Counted from the stretch's first letter, positions 8,295 to 17,177 are shown. The stretch is 64,000 nucleotides of DNA from CALMEC01 sp031366605 (GCA_031366605.1 JANLOO010000056.1:26342-90341), one strand, 5' to 3'. The notes: generated by a model not told the origin, from the letters alone. Program-made: numbers and translations.

Positions 8295-8433
8295 CTTTAC
8301 CGGTGACCGAGTCCTTGAACTCACGCACGCCGGATCCCAGGCTCCGTGCAACCTCAGGCAGCCGCTTGGCTCCGAAGATCACGAGCACGATGACAAGCAC
8401 GATGAGTAGTTGTGGCCAGCCAATCTGTCCCAC
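8242..8433 (-). CDS. tatA: Sec-independent translocase protein TatA/TatE
   Basis: A 63-residue protein of classic TatA shape. It has one N-terminal membrane helix (WPQLLIVLVIVLVIFGAKRL), the FGxKRLPE hinge followed by an amphipathic helix with SLGSGVREFKDS, and a charged tail. It would form the variable pore of the twin-arginine export system, which exports folded proteins such as the Rieske protein in this window. Its 3' end overlaps the amidohydrolase frame. tatB and tatC are not in the window. Confidence 0.9.
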   Translation of the reverse strand: MGQIGWPQLLIVLVIVLVIFGAKRLPEVARSLGSGVREFKDSVTGKDEPDEPTITQGDDTKQP

Positions 8434-8508
8434 GGCTCTGGCTCCTTCGCGGTTGGGGGGATGCCAGTCCTACGAGGGTAGCATGGGCTGCGTGAGGGCA
8501 AAGCAAAC

Positions 8509-8916
8509 GTGACGCGGCTCGAGGGGATGGCCGTCGGCTGGGGTGGGCTGATCGCGTCGATCGGCTTGCTCGTCGGCGCGGAGCGGGGGGATCTGACGCG
8601 GGCGGTGGCAGTCGCCGCCGCGTTCATGCTCGGCGGATTCCTGGCAGGCGTCCGTGCGGAGGTCCTTAGGCCATTGCACGCCGCCCTTGCCGCGGTCGCC
8701 GCCTATGCGTTTCATGCGGTCTTTGTCGTGTTCGGCCATCTCGCGAGCGTTCTGGGTGGACCGTCGTCGCCAAGCTTTGTGCCGGGCGCGACCCGTGCGT
8801 GGGTCCTGACGGCGTTTCTGGGCCTGGTGGCCGCGATGATCGGGGGTGGCATCGCCACGACCTGGCTCCGACCTCAGCGCGATGACCGTCGCCACCGTGG
8901 CGACTCGCGCAGTTGA
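8509..8916 (+). CDS. Small polytopic membrane protein of unknown function
   Basis: A 135-residue protein starting at GTG 8509, divergent from tatA. It has four hydrophobic stretches: GWGGLIASIGLLVGA, AVAVAAAFMLGGFLAGV, AALAAVAAYAFHAVFVVFGH and WVLTAFLGLVAAMIGGGIA. A basic tail (RPQRDDRRHRGDSRS) follows. I do not recognise the family. It ends 6 bases before the convergent dcd gene. Confidence 0.6.
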   Translation: MTRLEGMAVGWGGLIASIGLLVGAERGDLTRAVAVAAAFMLGGFLAGVRAEVLRPLHAALAAVAAYAFHAVFVVFGHLASVLGGPSSPSFVPGATRAWVLTAFLGLVAAMIGGGIATTWLRPQRDDRRHRGDSRS

Positions 8917-8922
8917 CCCCGG

Positions 8923-9480
8923 TCAGCTGCCGGGGTCGAAGTCCTTGGAGATCCGACTGGCGGTGGGGCCGCGCTGTCCCTGGTACTTGCCCTGGTACGG
9001 CGTGTCGACCGGGGTGGTGAGCATCTGGAACGACAGCTGCCCGATCCGCATACCGGCGTAGATCGTGATCGGCAGCCGGGCCACGTTTGAGAGTTCGAGC
9101 GTGATGTAGCCATCCCAACCCGGGTCGATGTAGCCGGCAGTCGAGTGGATCAAGAGTCCCAGGCGCCCCAGGCTCGACTTGCCTTCGAGACGCGCGACGA
9201 GGTCGTCGGGGATCGCGATGCGTTCCAACGTGGAGCCCAGCACGAACTCGCCCGGGTGCAGGATGAACGGTTCGTCGTCGGCGATCTCGACCAGGTCGGT
9301 CAACTCGTCCGATGGTTTGCGCACATCGATGTACGGCTGCCGGTTGTTGTGGAAGACGCGGAACTCGCGGGCCACGCGCACGTCGACAGACGACGGCTGC
9401 ACCAGCGCGTCGTCGAACGGGTCGATCACGAGTCGGCCGGTGGCGAGCTGTTCACGGATGGTGCGATCGGAGAGGACCAT
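8923..9480 (-). CDS. dcd: dCTP deaminase (possibly bifunctional dCTP deaminase/dUTPase)
   Basis: A 185-residue trimeric nucleotide hydrolase-fold enzyme. ATG 9480 (MVLSDRTI) is the standard family start; the frame is open upstream but not conserved. Diagnostic segments are IDPFDDALVQPSSVDVR, FVLGSTLE, RLEGKSSLGRLGLLIHSTAG with the catalytic Glu region, YIDPGWDGYITLEL and GPTASRISKDF. The family makes dUTP from dCTP for dTMP synthesis. Actinobacterial members are often bifunctional and release dUMP directly. The start is 41 bases from the divergent lipA. Confidence 0.93.
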   Translation of the reverse strand: MVLSDRTIREQLATGRLVIDPFDDALVQPSSVDVRVAREFRVFHNNRQPYIDVRKPSDELTDLVEIADDEPFILHPGEFVLGSTLERIAIPDDLVARLEGKSSLGRLGLLIHSTAGYIDPGWDGYITLELSNVARLPITIYAGMRIGQLSFQMLTTPVDTPYQGKYQGQRGPTASRISKDFDPGS

Positions 9481-9521
9481 GGGCGGAGGCGAGCATACCG
9501 GGCGACCGGTACCCTGGCGGA

Positions 9522-10574
9522 GTGGATCGTGAGCGCGGATTCCGAGTTGACGGCACGCCGAACCTTGTCCTCGGTTTGGACGAGGCACGTGCAGCAGGCC
9601 GTGTCCCCGACGTCGTCTTCGCCGACGGCACGGTGGTGGGCGATGCGTCGCCCGGTGCGCTCGACACGGTCGACGTCAGCGTCGACGAGGTGCAGCAATT
9701 GATCGATGCCACGCGACTGCCGCGCTGGGTCATCGGCAAGGGCAGCTACGGGCCCGGGTACGTGGCGGTTCGGGCGTTGATGCGTGACAAGGCACTGACC
9801 ACGGTCTGTGAGGAGGCCGCCTGCCCGAACATCTCGCGATGTTGGAGTCGTGGCACGGCGACGTTCATGATCGCGGGTGAGAACTGCACGCGCGGTTGCC
9901 GCTTCTGCAACGTGGTCAGCGCCAAGCCGCTCGCGCCTCCCGATCCCGGTGAGCCGGCGCGCGTGGCCGAGGCGGCCGCGGCGATGGGCCTGCGCTTTGT
10001 CGTGGTGACGGCCGTCGCCCGCGACGACATTCCGGATGGCGGCGCGGGGCACTTCGTCTCGACAATCGCGGCCCTGCGTGAGCGTCTGCCCCAGGCCAAG
10101 GTCGAGGTCCTGATCCCTGACTTGCGCGGCAACTGGGATGCCCTGGACGCGATCATCGAGGCCGCGCCCGACGTGCTCAACCACAACACCGAGACGGTCC
10201 CGCGCCTGTACAGGCGCGTGCGTCCCGGGGCCAGGTACGAGCGGACGCTCGAGCTCTTGGAGCGCACGTCCGCGGCGGGCCTGCGGGCCAAGAGCGGCAT
10301 CATGGTCGGGTTGGGTGAGCGACTGCCCGAGGTGGCGCAGGTCTTCACGGATCTGGCATCCGTCGGGTGCGAGCTGGTGACCGTCGGTCAGTACCTGCGC
10401 CCATCGGCCGAGCACCTCCCCGTGGAGCGCTATTACGCCCCGGCCGAGTACCCGGCGCTGGCCGAGCTCGGTCGCTCGGTGGGGCTGGGTCACGTCGAAG
10501 CGGGTCCTCTGGTGCGCTCGAGCTTCGAAGCCGACCGCGTTGCCGAGGAGCTGCCACTCCCCCTCGGTCGCTGA
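9522..10574 (+). CDS. lipA: Lipoyl synthase
   Basis: A radical SAM enzyme inserting two sulfurs into octanoyl-protein to make lipoyl groups for 2-oxoacid dehydrogenases and glycine cleavage. Both clusters are complete: auxiliary cysteines in CEEAACPNISRC (about 96, 101, 107) and the radical SAM triad CTRGCRFC (about 122, 126, 129). The C-terminal RSSF motif is present. GTG 9522 is the first start in frame and gives 350 residues. The first 60 or so residues (GFRVDGTPNLVLGLDEARA onward) are longer than usual. lipB and lipoylated-enzyme genes are not nearby. Confidence 0.93.
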   Translation: MDRERGFRVDGTPNLVLGLDEARAAGRVPDVVFADGTVVGDASPGALDTVDVSVDEVQQLIDATRLPRWVIGKGSYGPGYVAVRALMRDKALTTVCEEAACPNISRCWSRGTATFMIAGENCTRGCRFCNVVSAKPLAPPDPGEPARVAEAAAAMGLRFVVVTAVARDDIPDGGAGHFVSTIAALRERLPQAKVEVLIPDLRGNWDALDAIIEAAPDVLNHNTETVPRLYRRVRPGARYERTLELLERTSAAGLRAKSGIMVGLGERLPEVAQVFTDLASVGCELVTVGQYLRPSAEHLPVERYYAPAEYPALAELGRSVGLGHVEAGPLVRSSFEADRVAEELPLPLGR

Positions 10575-11041
10575 GCCGGGTTTCGACCCTTCTCGACACC
10601 CCGTGAGTCGTGTCGCGGAAAGGGATTCCGGGAAATCCGGTGTCAGTTGCGCGGGCGTTGCAAACGCCCACCCCGCTGGGAGTGAAAGCAGAACCTCGCG
10701 ACGCGAGAGTCGCGGCGCTCAGTTCTGTTTTCTCCGCAGACACGGGGAGTCTCACGAGAGTCTCAAAATATCGACCGCCCGGAGCGTGGCCGGGCCTCAG
10801 GCGGCTTCCATTGCTCGACGGATTCGTCGGCATCGGCTTCGGTTGTGGACCGTCGATCGCCCGGACCTCAGAGGTGGGCCTCAGCGTGGTCGAAGGCAAC
10901 GCGCAGAACGGCCATGACCGAAGCCGAGAACCCTTGTGTCACGAGCGTGACATTCGTTGTGTCGCGACGTGGTGAGAGACGGAAAACGCTTGCTCGTACA
11001 TTGACTCCATGGTCATGAACACCCCAACCAAGGAGCTCGAA
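10575..11041. other. Long intergenic region upstream of the PKD protein
   Basis: There is no convincing gene: an open frame at 10610-10975 has mixed composition and no family resemblance. The right-hand end holds a clear palindromic operator-like site (listed separately), followed by the leader of the PKD-repeat gene. The 467-base length suggests a regulated promoter. Confidence 0.5.
10937..10952. promoter_or_regulatory. Crp/Fnr-family operator-like palindrome
   Basis: TGTCACGAGCGTGACA has perfect 7-base arms around a 2-base centre, so it fits TGTCA-N6-TGACA, the kind of site bound by Crp/Fnr-family regulators such as CooA. It lies 90 bases upstream of the secreted PKD protein start. The same neighbourhood encodes a class III cyclase (12.3-14.2 kb) and a Crp-type regulator (15.8-16.5 kb). 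Confidence 0.55.
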
Positions 11042-12334
11042 ATGACGACCACGCAGACATCCGCAAACACCCTCCGCAATGCGATCCTCGCCGGCGCAGC
11101 CACCTTCGCCGCCCTTGCCGGCGTCAACTCGGCCAACGCCCTCCCGATCACCCCGATCCCGATCAACTTCCCGCCGGTTGCATCCTTCACCGCGACACCC
11201 AACCCCGTCGCCGTCGGCGACAACACCATCTTCAACGGATCCGCATCGACCGACGTCGACGGCGACATCGCAAAGTACGAGTGGGACTTGAACGGCGACG
11301 GTGTCTTCGAAGTCCGGTCAACCGTGTTCAGCACGGCGAATCACCGCTACACGACACCGGGGACCGTTGCAGTCAAGCTCCGCGTCACGGACAACCAGGG
11401 CAAGACGGGCACGACCACCCGGACGCTGGCGGTCCACGCAAAGCCCATCGCGCTGCTGACGGCGGATCGCGCGGTTCCGACCGCCGGTGAGACCGTCACC
11501 TACCGGGCCACCGGATCGTTCGACCCCAATCCGGGTGGGTTCATCCGCGAGTACCTGTGGGACCTGGACGGCAACGGAACGTTCGAGCGCTCGACCGGCA
11601 CCGTGCAGTTCGTCTCGATGGTGTTCCCGACCGCCGGTCAGAAGAAGATCGCGCTCCGGGTCGTCAACCGCGACTTCGTGTTCACCGACCAGCCGCTGTC
11701 CATCCGCGTCAACCGGCGTCCCACCGCAGTCATCTCCGCGACGCCCAACCCGGCTGTCGTCAACCAGACCGTCGCGTTGAGTGGCGCGGCATCGACTGAC
11801 GACCGAACGATCGTCAAGTACGAGTGGGACCTGAACGGCGACGGTACCTACGAGACCAACACGGCCGCGTCGCCGTCGAGCAGCACCATGTTCGCGGCGC
11901 TCGGTCAGGTCAAGGTCGGCCTGCAGGTCACCGACGACGATGGCGCCGTCGACCAGTCGGTCGCAACGATCACCGTCAATCCGGCACCTGTCCTCGACAC
12001 CACCGCACCCCACGTCACGATCACGCCGACCCGGGTCCGCATGTTCGCCGGGACCGCGACGTTCGAGGTCACGTGCCCGACAGACGAGCTGAGCTGCGAC
12101 ACCACGCTGACGCTCAAGGGTCGCTTCGGCTCCCTCAAGGGCCGGTTCCTGGGCAGTGGCCACGAGATGATCCCGGGCGGCGAGACGCTCGAGATCACGG
12201 TCCCGCTGACGCCGAAGGCCAAGCGATTCATCCGCCGCTCTGGCGTGCTCAAAGCCACCGCGACCGCCAAGGCGACCGACGCGGCCGGCAACACCGGCAC
12301 CACCAAGAAGTTCGTCCGAATCACCAAGCGCTAG
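11042..12334 (+). CDS. Secreted protein with three PKD repeats
   Basis: A 430-residue exported protein. ATG 11042 (MTTTQTS) is chosen because AAGGAG sits 8 bases upstream; an earlier in-frame ATG at 11009 lacks this. A signal peptide runs to SANA-LP. Three PKD domains follow, each with VASFTATPNPVAVGD-type openings and YEWDLNGDG cores (around residues 40-130, 130-215, 220-315). The C-terminal domain has CPTDELSCDTTLTLKGR and KATDAAGNTGTTKK, typical of cell-surface proteins in this lineage. It is probably an adhesive or structural surface protein. A likely Crp-type operator lies upstream. Confidence 0.8.
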   Translation: MTTTQTSANTLRNAILAGAATFAALAGVNSANALPITPIPINFPPVASFTATPNPVAVGDNTIFNGSASTDVDGDIAKYEWDLNGDGVFEVRSTVFSTANHRYTTPGTVAVKLRVTDNQGKTGTTTRTLAVHAKPIALLTADRAVPTAGETVTYRATGSFDPNPGGFIREYLWDLDGNGTFERSTGTVQFVSMVFPTAGQKKIALRVVNRDFVFTDQPLSIRVNRRPTAVISATPNPAVVNQTVALSGAASTDDRTIVKYEWDLNGDGTYETNTAASPSSSTMFAALGQVKVGLQVTDDDGAVDQSVATITVNPAPVLDTTAPHVTITPTRVRMFAGTATFEVTCPTDELSCDTTLTLKGRFGSLKGRFLGSGHEMIPGGETLEITVPLTPKAKRFIRRSGVLKATATAKATDAAGNTGTTKKFVRITKR

Positions 12335-14172
12335 TCCGAAGCAGCCTCTTGGGGTGGTGTGGGGTCGGCATCCGCCGGCCCCACGCGCATTTCGGCAAGG
12401 GTCCACACAGAGGCCGGGACCTGTCGGCCGCGTACGTCAAGGGAGCCCACGGCGGTCAGATCCGGCACTGCGCGACTCGCCGCCGCGCGCGTGGTGTCAG
12501 CGATCAGGAGCATGTGCGGCGTCTCCTTGGTCAACGCCTCGAGGCGGGCGGCGGTGTTGGTCGTGTCGCCGACGGCGGCGTATTCCAGGCGGCGTTCGGA
12601 GCCGACGTTGCCCGACATGACCGGGCCGCTCGCGAGGCCGATGCCCATGCGGAAGTCGTCGACGATGCCGTTGCCCGTCGCCCAGGCATTGAAACGCGCG
12701 AGGCGTACGTCGCGCATCTCACGCGCCGCGTCAAGCGCGCGGTCGGCGTGGTCGGCCTGCTCGATTGGCGCGCCGAACACGGCCATCAACCCGTCGCCCT
12801 GGTAGGCGACCAGGGTCCCACCGTGGTCGAGCACCGCGTCGCTCATCTCTGTCAGGTAGCGGTTGAGGACGTCGATGACCGTTTCGGGTGGCAGTCGCTC
12901 CGCCGCCGCGGTGAACCCGCGCAGATCGCCGAACATGACTGTGGCGTACAGGCGTCGCCCACCGAGCCTGCCGTTTTCGCCGGCCTCGGCGATGACATCG
13001 TCGACAACCGGAGCAGGGAGGAACCGGGCGAAATCGGTGCGGAGTCGGGCGCGGTCGCGGACCACAAACCAATAGTTGATGACGAGCCCCGCCAGTCCGG
13101 TGACCCCGACGGCAAGGACCGGCGAAGCGATGTCCACGATGCGCCCACCGTCGAACGCAAGTTGCGCAACGACAATGAATCCTGCGATCAGGCCGGCTGC
13201 GGCCAACACCCCCAAAATCGCCGAGCGCCGCAGCGCGGCCAACGTCGCAAGGGCCACCAGGCCCACCAGGATCAGCATGTTGAGCCAGCCTGCCGCGTCG
13301 CGCAGCGGCACTCCGCGCAGGAGCGTCGAGATCGCGTTGGCATTGATCTCGGGCCCGGACATGGGGGCGCCTCCGAACGGCGTCGGGTGGACGTCGCCCA
13401 AGTCAGGTGCCGTGTTGCCGACGACGACGATCTTGTCGAGGACGGCGGCTGCGTCGAACGCGCCGCGAACGACATCTGAGAATGCAAGCCGGGGGAGCGT
13501 TCCGCCCGGGCCGTGAAAGTCGATCCACGCGCCGGACGAGCCAAAGCCGTCGGTCGCGAGGGTCGTGCCCGAGGCCTTCTCCACAGCGGCACGCGCCAGC
13601 GACGCGAATCCCTTGGTCGCGTACGGCACGTGGCGGTACACGCCGCCCGATGTGGGAAAGAACAGGGCTGCCCCGATCGGGCTGCGGGCCGCTGCCAGAT
13701 CCTCGTCGGTGAACAGGATGTTGGGCTCGCCCGTATCCGAGAACTCGTCGGTGCCGAGCACGACGCGTTTCGCGGCGGTCAACGCGTCCAAGAGTGCGAG
13801 ATCCTCGTCCTCTGCCGCCTGTTTGGCGGCAGGCGTCGCGTCAAACGCCTCGGTGGGTTCGCTGAACTGGATGTCGTAGACGATCACCCGGGCACCGGCC
13901 TTGGTCAGGTTGGCGATGGCGGTGGCGTGCAGGGTTCGATGGAACGGTGGTCGTGCCGGCTGCAGCGCGGCGATCGACTGCTTGTCGATCCCGATCACCA
14001 CGACGTCCTTCGGAACGCCATGCACGCCACGGATCTGGAAGCGCTGGTCGATGCTTGCGAGCTCGACATCGTCCAGGGTGCCCGATGCGCTCATGATCAG
14101 CCCCAGTACGACGGCGAGCGCTCCGGCCGCGGCGATCGTAAGGACGCGCAGTCGTCGACGATCGAGCCGCAT
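12331..14172 (-). CDS. CHASE2-domain class III adenylate/guanylate cyclase
   Basis: About 613 residues. A signal-anchor helix leads into an extracellular CHASE2 sensor (about 35-310: SIDQRFQIRG, DVVVIGIDKQSI, KIVVVGNTAPDLGDVHPTP). Three membrane helices follow, then a class III cyclase domain (about 400-590). Metal aspartates are in VMFGDLRGFT and AYQGDGLMAVFGAP, and the transition-state pair is in GDTTNTAARLE. The usual substrate-selecting lysine before GD is replaced (AYQGD), as in one bacterial subgroup, so nucleotide specificity is not certain. ATG 14172 (MRLDRRR) gives a normal N-terminus. It overlaps the convergent PKD gene by 4 bases. Confidence 0.9.
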   Translation of the reverse strand: MRLDRRRLRVLTIAAAGALAVVLGLIMSASGTLDDVELASIDQRFQIRGVHGVPKDVVVIGIDKQSIAALQPARPPFHRTLHATAIANLTKAGARVIVYDIQFSEPTEAFDATPAAKQAAEDEDLALLDALTAAKRVVLGTDEFSDTGEPNILFTDEDLAAARSPIGAALFFPTSGGVYRHVPYATKGFASLARAAVEKASGTTLATDGFGSSGAWIDFHGPGGTLPRLAFSDVVRGAFDAAAVLDKIVVVGNTAPDLGDVHPTPFGGAPMSGPEINANAISTLLRGVPLRDAAGWLNMLILVGLVALATLAALRRSAILGVLAAAGLIAGFIVVAQLAFDGGRIVDIASPVLAVGVTGLAGLVINYWFVVRDRARLRTDFARFLPAPVVDDVIAEAGENGRLGGRRLYATVMFGDLRGFTAAAERLPPETVIDVLNRYLTEMSDAVLDHGGTLVAYQGDGLMAVFGAPIEQADHADRALDAAREMRDVRLARFNAWATGNGIVDDFRMGIGLASGPVMSGNVGSERRLEYAAVGDTTNTAARLEALTKETPHMLLIADTTRAAASRAVPDLTAVGSLDVRGRQVPASVWTLAEMRVGPADADPTPPQEAASD

Positions 14173-14267
14173 AGCTGGCCAGACTAGTAGCCAACGTCGC
14201 GGCGCGCACACCGTCCGTGTGACCTGGGCGACAGACGCCGTGTCCCCCCGGGCGTAGGGTTTGCGGC

Positions 14268-15851
14268 ATGTCGATCCGTGTACGAGTCCTCGTCTGCGCC
14301 GCCGTGGCCGGCGTCCTGTGCGTCGTGGTTGCGAGTGCGGCCGACGGGCCGATCACAACGTTCGCCGGCACGGTGAGTGGGTTTGGCGACGGTGCGGCGA
14401 CGACTGTCGCGAAGTTCGATCGGCCGGAGGGCATCGGACTCTCGGCGGATGGTTTGACGGTGCTGATCGCCGATGCGCACAACCAACGGATCCGCAAACT
14501 CGATGTGGCGACAGCGATCGTCTCGACGGTCGCCGGCGCGTTCCTCAACACACCGACCGACGTGGCATTCGCCGCCGATGGCGGGTACTACATCGCGGAT
14601 TCGCTCAACCATCGCATCCGTCGCGTCGCACCCGACGGCACGATCTCGACGTTGGCCGGCACCGTGCGAGGTCTCGCGGGCGACGGTGGACTCGCAACCC
14701 TGGCGCAGTTGGACACACCGCGGGAGTTGGCGGTCATCGGCGGCGCCCTGCTCGTCGCCGATGCGGCAAACCACCGCATCCGCCGGATCGGCGCCAACGG
14801 GATCATCTCGACGGTCGCGGGAACCTCGGGTGGGTTCTCCGGTGACGGGGGACCCGCGGTCATTGCCAAGCTCAGCAATCCCCGCGGCGTCACGGCGACA
14901 TCGGACGGAGGGTTCCTGATCGCCGATGCCGGCAACAACCGCATTCGCAAGGTCGATGCCGCAGGGATCATCACGACTGTCGGCGGGGAGACACCCGGGT
15001 TCGGCGGCGATGGAGGCCTGGCAACCGATGCGCAGCTTGCGGGTCCATCCGATGTCGTCGAGATCGCGAACGGCGGATACATCGTCGCCGACACCGCCAA
15101 CAACCGCATCCGCCGTGTCACGCCACTTGGCGCGATCTTCACCATCGCGGGTGGGGCGGTGGGCTTTGGGGGCGACGGGGGACCGGCCAGCGCCGGCCTG
15201 CTCAACACCCCCAATGCACTGCAGTTCGCCCCGGGCGGTGGGCTTCTTGTCGGCGACACCGCCAACCAACGCATCCGCAAGCTCGGTGATGTCGGCCAGG
15301 TCCCCGATCCCGTGCTGGTGCGGTCGATCGGCCTCACGCCGGTTGCCGGTCTCGTGACGGTCAGGCCACGGACGCGCACGGCGTTCATCCCGCTTCGCGA
15401 ACGCGACCTGACGCCCAACATCTCCGACGTCGACGCCATCGCCGGCGAGCTGGACGTGACCGTTCGCAATCGGTCTGGAGCCCTCCGCACCGTCACAGCG
15501 GCGCGCGGGACGTTCCGCATCACCCAACCGACGTCCGGACCGATCATCGGGGATCTCAAGCTGACCGAGAAGCTCGATGGCTGTCGCGGCACGAAGGCCA
15601 TCACCTCACACGCCGCCGCGCCCCGCAAGAAGGTGCGGCGCCTGCGGGTACGGGTCAAGGGGAGTTTCCGGACGATCGGCCGGTACGCCTCGGCGATCGC
15701 CCGCGGAACGGCGTGGACGACGACCGATCTGTGCGATCGGACCTTGATCCGCGTCACCGAGGGCACCGTCATCGTGCGAATCCTTCGCTCCGGTCGGACG
15801 ATCAAGGTGCACGCAGGGCAGCGACGCACGATCCTCGCCAAGTCGCGTTAG
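14268..15851 (+). CDS. Secreted NHL-repeat beta-propeller protein with FecR-like C-terminal domain
   Basis: A 527-residue exported protein: signal peptide (VLVCAAVAGVLCVVVASA), then about six NHL-type blades. Each contains variants of VADAANHRIRRI followed by ISTVAGT and GDGGPA (about 28-340). The last 180 residues carry a domain common in secreted actinobacterial proteins (GTAWTTTDLCDRTLIRVTEG followed by VHAGQRRTILAK), similar to the FecR-type module. It probably acts in surface protein interaction or ligand binding. It is divergent from the cyclase, and its stop overlaps the convergent Crp gene by 4 bases. Confidence 0.8.
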   Translation: MSIRVRVLVCAAVAGVLCVVVASAADGPITTFAGTVSGFGDGAATTVAKFDRPEGIGLSADGLTVLIADAHNQRIRKLDVATAIVSTVAGAFLNTPTDVAFAADGGYYIADSLNHRIRRVAPDGTISTLAGTVRGLAGDGGLATLAQLDTPRELAVIGGALLVADAANHRIRRIGANGIISTVAGTSGGFSGDGGPAVIAKLSNPRGVTATSDGGFLIADAGNNRIRKVDAAGIITTVGGETPGFGGDGGLATDAQLAGPSDVVEIANGGYIVADTANNRIRRVTPLGAIFTIAGGAVGFGGDGGPASAGLLNTPNALQFAPGGGLLVGDTANQRIRKLGDVGQVPDPVLVRSIGLTPVAGLVTVRPRTRTAFIPLRERDLTPNISDVDAIAGELDVTVRNRSGALRTVTAARGTFRITQPTSGPIIGDLKLTEKLDGCRGTKAITSHAAAPRKKVRRLRVRVKGSFRTIGRYASAIARGTAWTTTDLCDRTLIRVTEGTVIVRILRSGRTIKVHAGQRRTILAKSR

Positions 15852-16504
15852 CGGCCCCGGCGCTCCAGCGCGACGCGGTCGGTGACCGTGACCTTGCCGC
15901 GGGCCAGTGCGACGGTGCCGCGTCCCTCCTCCTGGCGGAGGACTCTGTTGACGGTCGCGCGCGACGTCCCGGCGAGTCCCGCCAGGTCGTCTTGGCGCAG
16001 CGGAATCGTCACTTCGTCCGCATCAGCTGTGCCGTAGAGGCCGGCCAACTCGACCAGGCGGCGCAGGACGCGTTTGTCAGACGACACGTACAGGGCCTCG
16101 AGCAGGTGCCGAGACAGCCGCGTGACCTCGCCGACGAGGATCGCGATCAGGACATCGCTTACACCGGGGTGGCTCGCGCGGAGGTTGTGGAAGTCGTCAC
16201 GGAAGATCGAGCGTGTCTCTGCTGCTTCGAGCGCCTCGACCGTCGCCGTGCGTCGCTGTTCGGTCCCCAGGAGCGCAACTTCTCCAAAAAGTTCACCTGG
16301 GCCCAGGACCGTCAGGATCGCCGTGTCCCCCACAGGGGTGCGGACCCGAACGGCGAACCGTCCGGACACGATCAGATGGACCGTGTCCGCCGGGTCATCG
16401 TGGTGGAAGACGACTTCACCGCGGGCGAACGTGCGTCGCCGTGCGATCGACAAAACCCGCTGCATTTCGGCATCTGGGACGCCGTCGAAGATCGGCCAAC
16501 GCAC
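15848..16504 (-). CDS. Crp/Fnr-family transcriptional regulator
   Basis: A 218-residue regulator with an N-terminal cyclic-nucleotide-binding beta-roll. Its phosphate-binding cassette is GELFGEVALLGTEQRRTA. Glu about 75 and Arg about 85 are spaced as E72/R82 of E. coli Crp, so nucleotide binding is likely. A C-terminal winged helix-turn-helix has LRQDDLAGLAGTSRATVNRV. It lies 1.7 kb from a class III cyclase, and a Crp-type operator is nearby, so a local cAMP or cGMP response circuit is plausible. Confidence 0.9.
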   Translation of the reverse strand: MRWPIFDGVPDAEMQRVLSIARRRTFARGEVVFHHDDPADTVHLIVSGRFAVRVRTPVGDTAILTVLGPGELFGEVALLGTEQRRTATVEALEAAETRSIFRDDFHNLRASHPGVSDVLIAILVGEVTRLSRHLLEALYVSSDKRVLRRLVELAGLYGTADADEVTIPLRQDDLAGLAGTSRATVNRVLRQEEGRGTVALARGKVTVTDRVALERRGR

Positions 16505-16711
16505 CCGATCAATCTACCCCGGGCATCGGCCGTCGGCACCTGTGCGCCGTCCGGTTCTCATTCTCACTCTCGCGCATTGTGTGAAGAAAGCGTAAGGCCA
16601 TCGAACGGGGTTCAAGTTCGGGCCTGCGAGGACCGATAAGCAGGGCATCAATCAATCGGGCGCACGACAAAGGAACGGCACGGATCGCCGGACTGGCCCA
16701 CTTCTTTCAGG

Positions 16712-17149
16712 ATGAATCTGATGCGGAGTTACAACACAAAGCGGATCGCTCTCCCCGGCGGCAAGTTCATCGAGGTTGTCGTCTTCGGTGGGGAGACACA
16801 CAATTTGGAGCTGGCAATGAACGAGCAGAACTCGCCCGTGGCGACTGCGACCGAGCAGGTCGATCTCCACGTCTGCCCCGAATGTGCCGGTGGCCTCGTC
16901 TACCCTGTCGGGTGGGAAGAGCGTCGCGGCGACTCGTGGGAGATCACCCTCCGGTGCCCCGACTGCGAGTGGTGGCACACCGGTGAGTACCACGACGATG
17001 AGGTCGAGCGTTTCGACGACGCCCTCAACGACGGTACGGAGGAACTCCTCGCGAACCTGCGGACGTTCTCGCGGGCGAACATGGAGGAAGACGTCGAGCG
17101 CCTCATCGAGGCATTCGAGTCAGACCTCATCCTCCCCATGGACTTCTAG
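16712..17149 (+). CDS. Small zinc-ribbon protein of unknown function
   Basis: A 145-residue soluble protein with two CxxC pairs, CPEC (about 55, 58) and CPDC (about 82, 85), separated by 23 residues as in a zinc ribbon. An acidic helical C-terminal part follows (DDALNDGTEELLANLRTFSR and onward). ATG 16712 is used; ATG 16721 (MRSYNTK) is an alternative. I do not recognise a named family. A strong hairpin follows the stop. Confidence 0.6.
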   Translation: MNLMRSYNTKRIALPGGKFIEVVVFGGETHNLELAMNEQNSPVATATEQVDLHVCPECAGGLVYPVGWEERRGDSWEITLRCPDCEWWHTGEYHDDEVERFDDALNDGTEELLANLRTFSRANMEEDVERLIEAFESDLILPMDF

Positions 17150-17177
17150 CACCACCCCGTATTCATTTCGCTCATCC

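Noticed and set aside
10610..10975. 121-codon open frame upstream of the PKD gene
   Set aside because: It has no ribosome site and no recognisable fold, and it crosses the operator-like palindrome.
11824..13479. 551-codon forward open frame across the PKD/cyclase junction
   Set aside because: It is out of frame with the PKD repeats and antisense to the cyclase, and its composition is that of a shadow frame.
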